A stretch of DNA of 5,032 nucleotides from Candidatus Margulisiibacteriota bacterium (GTDB taxonomy: Bacteria > Margulisbacteria > WOR-1 > O2-12-FULL-45-9 > XYB2-FULL-48-7): assembly GCA_028717325.1 (NCBI GenBank), contig JAQUOB010000105.1, positions 1-5,032 of the forward strand. Direction: 5' to 3'. Below, one piece after another: positions 1 to 4,028 of this stretch (the stretch's first letter is position 1; every line of letters starts with the position of its first letter). The notes under the pieces are model-generated. The model was not told the origin of the DNA. It made no database searches and saw only the letters and a program-made list of their open reading frames with translations. Made by a program: the position numbers and the translations under genes.

Positions 1-105
1 GGTCGTGCCGATGTACATGCCCGGCCGCATTCTAACGGCTTCAATGCCGCCTAAGATCTTGATCTTTGATGCGTCATAGCCCGATGTGTCTTTGCCCTTA
101 GCCAT
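1..105 (-). CDS. gyrB: DNA gyrase subunit B, N-terminal fragment (cut by window edge)
   Basis: Only the first 35 codons are in the window; the gene continues past position 1. The residues read MAKGKDTSGYDASKIKILGG and then IEAVRMRPGMYIGTT, the usual start of the GHKL ATPase domain of GyrB (family pattern L-x-G-x-E-A-V-R-x-R-P-G-M-Y-I-G). GyrB supplies the ATPase of gyrase, which introduces negative supercoils in the cytoplasm. ParE shares this N-terminus, but the position next to dnaN and dnaA favours GyrB. The ATG at 105 follows a strong AGGAGG ribosome binding site (minus strand of 111-116, five bases upstream). The gene lies 28 bases after dciA on the same strand, so it is probably in the same transcript. 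Confidence 0.93.
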   Translation of the reverse strand, partial: MAKGKDTSGYDASKIKILGGIEAVRMRPGMYIGTT

Positions 106-133
106 TCTCTCCTCCTGAAAATTTTTAAATCAA

Positions 134-412
134 TTATCTCGCCTTAAATCTGATATCAAGAATAACTTCTCTCCCCGCCTTTTCATTAAACCGGCCGATA
201 ATAGTCTTTTTTAAAAATGAAAGTTCCTGCGCCCAGACCGGGCTGGAGGTTGAAACATAGAGCGTTCGGTTCGTGATCTTGACCGCTTCCGTATTTTTGC
301 TCACCCTCTCGTCCACAATCTCGTTCCACAGGGCGACCAGCTGGCAATTTCTGATCGCAAGTACTATCCCGTTGTCCAGCCGGCCGAAAATTTCCTGGAT
401 CTTCTCCGGCAA
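134..412 (-). CDS. dciA: DciA / DUF721 replicative helicase operator
   Basis: A 92-residue protein of the DciA (DUF721) family. In bacteria without DnaC/DnaI-type loaders, DciA interacts with the replicative helicase DnaB and helps load it at the origin. Visible family features are the tryptophan of the L-W-N-E-I-V segment (W29), the strand-like stretch LYVSTSSPVWAQEL at 51-64, then a helix with F-N-E (75-77) and a closing I-L-D-I-R-F strand. The length suits the compact DUF721 core. The start is TTG at 412, immediately after the dnaN stop codon (415-413), so translation is probably coupled to dnaN. An AGAGGTGG ribosome binding site inside the dnaN end supports this start. The family call is good; the helicase role comes from the family, not from this sequence. 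Confidence 0.85.
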   Translation of the reverse strand: MPEKIQEIFGRLDNGIVLAIRNCQLVALWNEIVDERVSKNTEAVKITNRTLYVSTSSPVWAQELSFLKKTIIGRFNEKAGREVILDIRFKAR

Positions 413-1552
413 CTAAGCCACCTCTTGGGTGCGGATCGGCATGACAATATAAAGGTATTCGTCGTTGTCTTCGGGCCGGATAACGCCGGGGCTTAAACCC
501 TCGCCCAATTCGATCAAGGTCTTTTCGGTCTCGATCACACCGAGCACGTCGGTGATCAGGCGGATATTAAAAGAGGCCCTCGCCTTTTCCGATCCCTTGA
601 TCTCTGCCGCCAACACCTCATCGACACTGCCGACATCCGGCGTGTTCGCTGAAAGATGCAGCTTACCTGACCGGACCTCAAACAATGTCACGTTGGCCGA
701 GCCGGAGGCGATCACAGCGGCGCGTTCCGCCGCTTTTAAGAATTCTTTGGTGCCCAAAGAAATTTTCGTAGCGCTCTTCTTCGGTATGACTTGTTTATAA
801 TCGGGAAATTGTCCCTGGATCAGGCGCGAGACCAGGTAAGAATCGCCGTAGCGGAACCCTATCTGTTCGCCTGAAATGGTTATCTTGAGCGAATCCTCTT
901 TTCCGCTCTCTAAAATCTTGGCCAGTTCCGATAACGCCTTGGCCGGAACAATGACGCTGACTCCACCCTCGCCTTTTGTTTCGGTCTTGCCGCCGCATTT
1001 GGCCAGGCGGTAGCCGTCGGTCGCTACCAGTCTAATATTTGAATTATCGCCTGGAAAACTGCTCTTGCCGGTTTCGATCAAGACCCCGGTTAAGATATAC
1101 TTATCCTCGCTTGAAGAAACCGAAAAGATGGTTTGTCTGATCATTTGTCCGAAAAGCGCGGGATCGACGGAAAAAGTTTTTCCTTCTTTAACTTTTGGCA
1201 GGGCCGGAAATTCATCCGGCGGCAATGAGTGGAGATTAAAATAAGATTGGTCATAAGATATCCTGACGGTTCCGTTCTCGCTCAACTTAAATCCGACGGC
1301 CGTTTCCGGCAGTTTCGAAACTATGCCGCTCAGGGTCTTGGCTGGGAGCAACACCGCCCCTTCTTTGGTGACATTGGCCTTTAAACCGAGTTCCATCCCG
1401 ATCTCCAGGTTATTGGCGGAAAGTTTTAAACCGCCCTTCCCGGCCTCAAACAGCACATTACCTATTATCGGCAACGTGCTGCGGGTCGAAACCAATCGCT
1501 CAACGGCCGAAACGCCTCCCTGTAATTGTTTTTTCTCACATGTAAATTCCAT
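413..1552 (-). CDS. dnaN: DNA polymerase III beta subunit (sliding clamp)
   Basis: A 379-residue beta clamp, close to the usual 365-380. The clamp is a head-to-tail dimer that encircles DNA and tethers polymerase III and other clamp-binding proteins. Three roughly equal domains are expected (about 1-120, 121-250, 251-379). Recognisable landmarks are S-T-R-S-T-L-P-I-I-G-N-V (22-33), V-A-T-D-G-Y-R-L-A (176-184), LIQGQFPDY (244-252) and the C-terminal strand YLYIVMPIR (366-374), part of the peptide-binding pocket region. The family normally ends a few residues after M-P-x-R; here TQEVA follows. I chose ATG 1552 rather than the in-frame TTG at 1555 because GGGAGGG (minus strand of 1560-1566) lies seven bases upstream and the family begins M-x-F-x-C. 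It lies downstream of dnaA across the oriC candidate, and its stop abuts the dciA start. Confidence 0.97.
   Translation of the reverse strand: MEFTCEKKQLQGGVSAVERLVSTRSTLPIIGNVLFEAGKGGLKLSANNLEIGMELGLKANVTKEGAVLLPAKTLSGIVSKLPETAVGFKLSENGTVRISYDQSYFNLHSLPPDEFPALPKVKEGKTFSVDPALFGQMIRQTIFSVSSSEDKYILTGVLIETGKSSFPGDNSNIRLVATDGYRLAKCGGKTETKGEGGVSVIVPAKALSELAKILESGKEDSLKITISGEQIGFRYGDSYLVSRLIQGQFPDYKQVIPKKSATKISLGTKEFLKAAERAAVIASGSANVTLFEVRSGKLHLSANTPDVGSVDEVLAAEIKGSEKARASFNIRLITDVLGVIETEKTLIELGEGLSPGVIRPEDNDEYLYIVMPIRTQEVA
418..425 (-). promoter_or_regulatory. Ribosome binding site for dciA inside the dnaN 3' end
   Basis: On the minus strand the sequence AGAGGTGG lies five bases before the TTG at 412, with the dnaN stop codon TAG filling part of the spacer. 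This supports the non-ATG start of dciA and implies coupled dnaN-dciA translation. No competing in-frame ATG lies near the expected N-terminus. Confidence 0.6.
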
Positions 1553-1573
1553 CAAAATTCCCTCCCTTCATCC

Positions 1574-1582
1574 CTATCAACA
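1574..1582 (+). promoter_or_regulatory. DnaA-box-like 9-mer, CTATCAACA
   Basis: CTATCAACA differs from the consensus TTATCCACA at two positions (first base and sixth base). Its last eight bases, TATCAACA, are exactly repeated in inverted orientation at 1642-1649, so the two sites face each other across the A/T-rich tract. It also lies in the probable dnaN leader. Confidence 0.4.
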
Positions 1583-1594
1583 ATTCTGTTCCTC

Positions 1595-1619
1595 TATATA
1601 TTATAATATATTTTAATTA
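1595..1619. other. A/T-only tract, probable DNA unwinding element
   Basis: Twenty-five consecutive bases are A or T, the longest such run I see in the window, in a region whose flanking genes are clearly G/C-richer. It lies between two inverted DnaA-box-like sites. This fits a duplex-unwinding element, although a -10 promoter element (TATAAT, minus strand of 1600-1605) lies within it and could explain part of the A/T richness. Confidence 0.5.
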
Positions 1620-1627
1620 GTAGTAAA
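1600..1627 (-). promoter_or_regulatory. Possible dnaN promoter
   Basis: On the minus strand, TTTACT (1627-1622) and a perfect TATAAT (1605-1600) are separated by 16 bases. Transcription would begin near 1593, giving a leader of about 40 bases before the dnaN ATG at 1552. The -35 matches TTGACA at only four of six positions, and A/T-rich DNA readily yields TATAAT by chance, so this is tentative. If real, it overlaps the putative unwinding element and DnaA-trio. Confidence 0.4.
1618..1626 (+). promoter_or_regulatory. DnaA-trio-like repeat TAG-TAG-TAA
   Basis: Three tandem trinucleotides, TAG TAG TAA, adjoin the A/T tract. About 15 bases further on, across a short stretch containing GACGC, is the DnaA-box-like TGTTGATAA. 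The known DnaA-trio element is a run of 3'-(G/A)AT-5' triplets near a DnaA box, on which DnaA assembles on single-stranded DNA. The polarity here (triplets running 3' to 5' away from the box on the plus strand) agrees with my understanding of that element. Three repeats are few, and a chance match is possible. Confidence 0.4.
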
Positions 1628-1641
1628 AGACGCTGTTAAGA

Positions 1642-1650
1642 TGTTGATAA
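1642..1650 (-). promoter_or_regulatory. DnaA-box-like 9-mer, TTATCAACA on the minus strand
   Basis: The plus strand reads TGTTGATAA, that is TTATCAACA on the minus strand, one mismatch from TTATCCACA. It is the best DnaA-box match I found in the intergenic regions. It pairs with the inverted site at 1574-1582 around the A/T tract and lies next to the TAG-TAG-TAA run. Confidence 0.5.
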
Positions 1651-1690
1651 CTATTGAAATTCCCGTCCGGGCGCGAAAAGTTTTCAAGAG

Positions 1691-1699
1691 TTTTCCACC
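1691..1699 (+). promoter_or_regulatory. Weak DnaA-box-like 9-mer, TTTTCCACC
   Basis: TTTTCCACC differs from TTATCCACA at two positions (third and last). It keeps the T-C-C-A-C core. On its own it would not be convincing; it is listed because it lies inside the origin candidate with the two better sites. Confidence 0.25.
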
Positions 1700-1731
1700 G
1701 CTGTTAGAAACTAATCTGAATAACTCATAAT

Positions 1732-1755
1732 CCCCGGCTTTTAAACAGTCCGGGG
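1732..1755 (-). other. G/C-rich hairpin over the dnaA stop codon
   Basis: CCCCGG (1732-1737) and CCGGGG (1750-1755) form a perfect six-pair stem. Allowing one bulged base adds two more pairs, leaving a seven-base loop that contains the dnaA stop codon (1743-1741). In the dnaA direction the stem is followed by ATTATGAG, not a T run, so it does not look like a standard intrinsic terminator. It might slow transcription before the origin, stabilise the dnaA mRNA end, or be incidental. Confidence 0.4.
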
Positions 1756-3111
1756 TGTGTATTTCTTTATAGTTGCCGTGATCGCCTTTAAGCCATCGGC
1801 CACCACCGGGTTGTTTTTGGCCCTGGATTTTATTTTATCACAGGCGTGCATCACCGTCGTGTGATCTCGGCCGCCGAACGCGTTCCCGATCTTGGGCAGT
1901 GACGCGCGCGTCAGCTCGCGCGCGAGATACATAGCCATCTGACGGGCTCCGGCGATCTTTTCGGTCCTGATCTTGGCAGAAAGATCTTCGACCCGGAGGC
2001 CGAAGTGTTCGGCGGTTATTTTTTTGATCAGGTCGATCGAGATATTGAGGGCGTCTTTTTCGGGCGTGGCGATATCTTTCAAAACGCCGTCAACCAAGGC
2101 AAGGTCGATCTCCCGGCCCGTCAGTGAGGCAAAGGCCACTACCCTGATCAGAGCCCCCTCCAGTTTGCGGATGTTGGAAATGATACGGCTGGCGATCAGG
2201 GCCAGGACCTCATCCGACACGGCAATCCCACTGATCTCAGCTTTTTTCTTCAAGATCGCGACCCTCGTTTCGAAATCGGGCTCCTGAACATCGGCGGTCA
2301 ACCCCCACTCGAAGCGCGAGCGCAAACGCTCTTCCAGGGTGAGCATTTCTTTGGGCGGCCGATCGGAGCTCAAGACAATTTGTTTTTGCGCTTCATAAAG
2401 AGCGTTAAAGGTGTGGAAGAATTCTTCCTGCGTCCTCTCTTTGCCGGCGATGAACTGGATGTCATCGACCATTAAAACATCGATGTTCCGATATTTGTTC
2501 CGAAATTGGACGGTCTTGTCGTCGCGAATCGAATTGATCAGGTCGTTGGTGAACATTTCCGAAGAGGTGTAAAGGATCTTGGCGCGCGGGTTCCTGGCGG
2601 CGACGTGATGGCCGATCGCCTGCATCAGGTGTGTTTTGCCGAGCCCTACCCCGCCGTAGAGAAAGAAAGGATTATAGGCCGAGGCGGGACTTTCGGCCAC
2701 GGCCAGGGCGGCAGCGTGCGCGAACCGGTTGCCGTGGCCCACGACAAAATTATCAAAAGTGTATCGGAAGTTCAGGCAAAGATTGACCTGTTGAGGTTGA
2801 GGCGGGTTTTGCGTTACCGGAGCCGACGGCTCAAACAGCGGCGTTGAGAACAGGTCTTCTGGCCCGACGATAAAGTTGACGAGCGTGATGTCAGGGAGAA
2901 AAGCGCGCAGCTCCTGTTCCAGCAGAGTGACGCAGTATTTGGAGAGCCAATCCTTGACCAATTGATTGGGCACAGCCGCCTCAAATCGGCCGGCTTTGTA
3001 AGCCACCGGTTTTGTTGAGGAGATCAAGGCCTCATAAATCGGCCGATTGAGGCTTTTTTCAAGCAGCGGCAAGACTTGGTTCCAAACCAGATTAATATCT
3101 ATTTCAGTCAT
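1741..3111 (-). CDS. dnaA: Chromosomal replication initiator DnaA
   Basis: A 456-residue DnaA, of normal length. It binds DnaA boxes at oriC, oligomerises with ATP and opens the duplex. Domain I is about 1-80 (L-V-W-N-Q-V near the start, A-V-P-N-Q-L-V-K-D-W-L at 46-56). Domain II is a short Pro/Gln-rich linker (about 90-110). The AAA+ domain III has Walker A GGVGLGKT (153-160), Walker B L-M-V-D-D (213-217), sensor 1 V-L-S-S-D-R-P (246-252), the box VII arginine finger in S-R-F (R266), and sensor II N-I-R-K-L-E-G (R315). Domain IV carries the DNA-binding signature, from A-R-Q-M-A-M-Y-L (389-396) to GGRDHTTV (413-420). ATG 3111 matches the family N-terminus; an in-frame TTG at 3144 would add 11 atypical residues. 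Neither start has a clear ribosome binding site. No key motif is missing. Confidence 0.98.
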   Translation of the reverse strand: MTEIDINLVWNQVLPLLEKSLNRPIYEALISSTKPVAYKAGRFEAAVPNQLVKDWLSKYCVTLLEQELRAFLPDITLVNFIVGPEDLFSTPLFEPSAPVTQNPPQPQQVNLCLNFRYTFDNFVVGHGNRFAHAAALAVAESPASAYNPFFLYGGVGLGKTHLMQAIGHHVAARNPRAKILYTSSEMFTNDLINSIRDDKTVQFRNKYRNIDVLMVDDIQFIAGKERTQEEFFHTFNALYEAQKQIVLSSDRPPKEMLTLEERLRSRFEWGLTADVQEPDFETRVAILKKKAEISGIAVSDEVLALIASRIISNIRKLEGALIRVVAFASLTGREIDLALVDGVLKDIATPEKDALNISIDLIKKITAEHFGLRVEDLSAKIRTEKIAGARQMAMYLARELTRASLPKIGNAFGGRDHTTVMHACDKIKSRAKNNPVVADGLKAITATIKKYTPRTV

Positions 3112-3167
3112 ATGAACGCGTTTTAGAAGGCCGCAAGAGCTCAACTGTCGTGGCTTTTCTAGAAGTT

Positions 3168-3197
3168 ATTATAACATTATTTATGATAGGCTTGCAA
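3168..3197 (-). promoter_or_regulatory. Probable dnaA promoter
   Basis: On the minus strand, TTGCAA (3197-3192) and a perfect TATAAT (3173-3168) are 18 bases apart. Predicted transcription starts near 3161, giving a leader of about 50 bases to the dnaA ATG at 3111. The -35 matches four of six consensus bases. It lies back to back with the rpmH promoter. I found no convincing DnaA box over it, so autoregulation by DnaA is not visible here. Confidence 0.6.
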
Positions 3198-3234
3198 CAA
3201 AATGGCTGGCCCCCGGCGAGGGACTTAAAATCGG

Positions 3235-3264
3235 TTGACAACTGACGACAAAATACTATATAAT
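3235..3264 (+). promoter_or_regulatory. Strong promoter of the rpmH-rnpA-yidD-yidC operon
   Basis: Perfect TTGACA (3235-3240) and perfect TATAAT (3259-3264), separated by 18 bases, form a textbook housekeeping sigma promoter facing rpmH. Transcription should begin near 3271, leaving a leader of only about 12 bases that begins at or within the GAGGA ribosome binding site (3270-3274). The -35 is embedded in a small palindrome, GTTGACAAC (3234-3242). A strong promoter suits a ribosomal-protein operon. Confidence 0.8.
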
Positions 3265-3282
3265 TTATTGAGGATAATTTAA

Positions 3283-3423
3283 ATGTCAACCAAAAGAACT
3301 TATCAGCCGCATGTTAGAAGCCGGAAAACAACGCACGGGTTCCTGGTTAAGATGCGGACGCTGGGCGGCCGTCGGGTTATTGCCAGCCGCCGTCGAAAAG
3401 GAAGAAAGCGGCTTGCTCCCTAA
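3283..3423 (+). CDS. rpmH: Large ribosomal subunit protein bL34
   Basis: A 46-residue, strongly basic protein: it begins MSTKRTYQPH, continues with T-H-G-F-L-V-K-M-R-T-L-G-G-R-R-V (18-32), and ends in an Arg/Lys-rich tail with K-G-R-K-R-L-A. This is the bL34 pattern (K-R-T-Y-Q-P, H-G-F, M-x-T-x-x-G-R, K-G-R-x-R-L) at its usual size. bL34 binds 23S rRNA in the large subunit. GAGGA (3270-3274) lies eight bases before the ATG, and the perfect promoter at 3235-3264 is just upstream. It is the first gene of the rightward operon, in the classical rpmH-rnpA order, and its last 11 bases overlap rnpA. Confidence 0.97.
   Translation: MSTKRTYQPHVRSRKTTHGFLVKMRTLGGRRVIASRRRKGRKRLAP
3398..3404 (+). promoter_or_regulatory. 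Ribosome binding site for rnpA inside rpmH
   Basis: AAGGAAG lies eight bases before the TTG at 3413 and within the Arg/Lys-rich rpmH tail. It supports TTG 3413 as the rnpA start over the upstream in-frame ATG at 3311, which has no purine-rich site before it. Confidence 0.55.
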
Positions 3424-3751
3424 AAGGGAAAGAATTGTCAGCAGAGGCAGGATAAAAGGACTTCTAAAGAGAAAGCGGTTCCACTTTTCCTCTCCCCTAC
3501 TCAATGTCGTTGCTGAGGAGAATAATAATTCTTTCCCCAGGTGGGTAGTTATTTGTTCTAAACGGCTTGGGAACGCCGTTGTGAGAAACCGAACGCGCAG
3601 GACGACGCTGGCCGCCATCTCAAATATTAGGCTTAATATAAACAAAAATATTGATATTGTTGTGATCCCAAAGAGCACCGGGTTGGGTAGCCGGGCCCTT
3701 GAGGTTATTCTAACAGGGAGCTTAGCGAAAATAAATGAAGTATATAGTTAA
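3413..3751 (+). CDS. rnpA: Ribonuclease P protein component
   Basis: A 112-residue basic protein, the cofactor of the catalytic RNase P RNA that removes 5' leaders from pre-tRNA. From TTG it begins M-L-P-K-R-E-R, a common RnpA start, and carries the RNR box with L-G-N-A-V-V-R-N-R-T-R-R at 52-63, which contacts the RNA. D-I-V-V-I-P (81-86) is the conserved strand before the C-terminal helix. The usual R-R-x-R-E-A that follows the RNR box is here R-R-T-T-L-A-A, a mild divergence. The frame is open further upstream through rpmH to an ATG at 3311, which would add 34 residues unlike the family. The start overlaps rpmH by 11 bases and the end overlaps yidD by 17, so translation is probably coupled. 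Confidence 0.93.
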   Translation: MLPKRERIVSRGRIKGLLKRKRFHFSSPLLNVVAEENNNSFPRWVVICSKRLGNAVVRNRTRRTTLAAISNIRLNINKNIDIVVIPKSTGLGSRALEVILTGSLAKINEVYS

Positions 3752-4028
3752 ATTATTGTTGTTATTATACAAAAAATTAACATTTTATCGACCTTCGGTC
3801 TGCAGGTATTATCCAAGTTGTTCAGATTATACGGGTGAGGCGGTAGAGCGGCACGGGATTATTTTTGGTGGATATTTGGCTTTAAGACGCATAATTCGGT
3901 GCAATCAGTTTTTTGTCGGCGGATATGATCCAGTTCCTCCCCGTGGACACGTAGTTACAAAAAACAGCATAAAAAAGCCAAAAAGTGTTTATATCAGCAT
4001 GTTTCACGTGGAACATCGAGGAGTGTAA
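3735..4028 (+). CDS. yidD: YidD, membrane protein insertion efficiency factor
   Basis: A 97-residue YidD (DUF37) protein. It has a short hydrophobic, probably membrane-associated N-terminus (residues 1-15), then C-R-Y-Y-P-S-C-S-D-Y (23-32), E-A-V-E-R-H-G (35-41), A-L-R-R-I-I-R-C-N (49-57) and GGYDPVP (62-68), with the conserved cysteines C23, C29 and C56. The family assists YidC-dependent insertion of inner-membrane proteins. The tail after P-V-P-P is about 28 residues, basic and not conserved in the family; its codons 89-94 (M-F-H-V-E-H) encode a parS site. ATG 3735 lies inside the rnpA end and has only a distant AGGGAG (3716-3721), so coupling to rnpA is likely. The stop directly abuts the yidC ATG. 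Confidence 0.95.
   Translation: MKYIVKLLLLLYKKLTFYRPSVCRYYPSCSDYTGEAVERHGIIFGGYLALRRIIRCNQFFVGGYDPVPPRGHVVTKNSIKKPKSVYISMFHVEHRGV
4000..4015. promoter_or_regulatory. parS: parS centromere-like site (ParB/Spo0J binding)
   Basis: TGTTTCACGTGGAACA is a 16-base palindrome with one mismatched pair, around the CACGTG core. It fits the broad bacterial parS pattern TGTTNCACGTGNAACA and differs from TGTTTCACGTGAAACA at one base. parS sites cluster near oriC and nucleate ParB spreading for chromosome segregation, and this one is about 2.4 kb from the oriC candidate. It lies in the non-conserved tail of yidD and ends two bases before the yidC ribosome binding site (GAGGAG, 4018-4023). parA and parB are not in the window. 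Confidence 0.88.

Larger units (their letters stand above)
1553..1740. other. oriC: Candidate chromosomal origin (oriC) between dnaA and dnaN
   Basis: This 188-base gap is the only clearly non-coding stretch beside dnaA with origin-like structure. It contains a 25-base run made only of A and T (1595-1619), two inverted DnaA-box-like 9-mers either side of it (1574-1582 and 1642-1650), a TAG-TAG-TAA run at the edge of the A/T tract (1618-1626), and a weak third box (1691-1699). The dnaA-dnaN gap is a classical origin position in many bacteria, including Bacillus subtilis. No exact TTATCCACA box is present and the site count is low, so origin function is inferred from position and architecture. 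Part of the gap must also carry the dnaN leader. Confidence 0.65.

Noticed and set aside
465..800. Open frames opposite or out of frame with dnaN (for example 465-800 plus, 795-998 minus, 1323-1616 plus)
   Set aside because: All lie over the dnaN coding sequence, which matches its family throughout, and none has a recognisable product or start signal.
1662..1685. Small palindromes CCCGTCCGGG and GAAAAGTTTTC in the origin gap
   Set aside because: They are short, with a two-base loop and a single-base centre respectively, and have no known origin or regulator match; chance is likely.
1732..1755. Hairpin as a standard rho-independent terminator of dnaA
   Set aside because: The stem is good but the following bases in the dnaA direction are ATTATGAG, lacking a T run; reported only as a hairpin.
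1973..2847. Plus-strand open frames opposite dnaA (1973-2287 and 2506-2847)
   Set aside because: They are antisense to the AAA+ and DNA-binding domains of DnaA and look like by-products of its codon bias.
3112..3144. dnaA start at TTG 3144 giving an 11-residue extension
   Set aside because: The extension (with Cys and Arg, no family match) has no ribosome binding site, and ATG 3111 aligns with the usual DnaA N-terminus.
3112..3282. A second origin or DnaA boxes in the dnaA-rpmH gap
   Set aside because: No 9-mer within two mismatches of TTATCCACA stood out by eye, and the gap is well explained by two divergent promoters.
3286..3678. 130-codon open frame on the minus strand opposite rpmH and rnpA
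   Set aside because: It is antisense to two well-recognised genes, has no family resemblance, and covers the operon's own coding sequence; it is a shadow frame.
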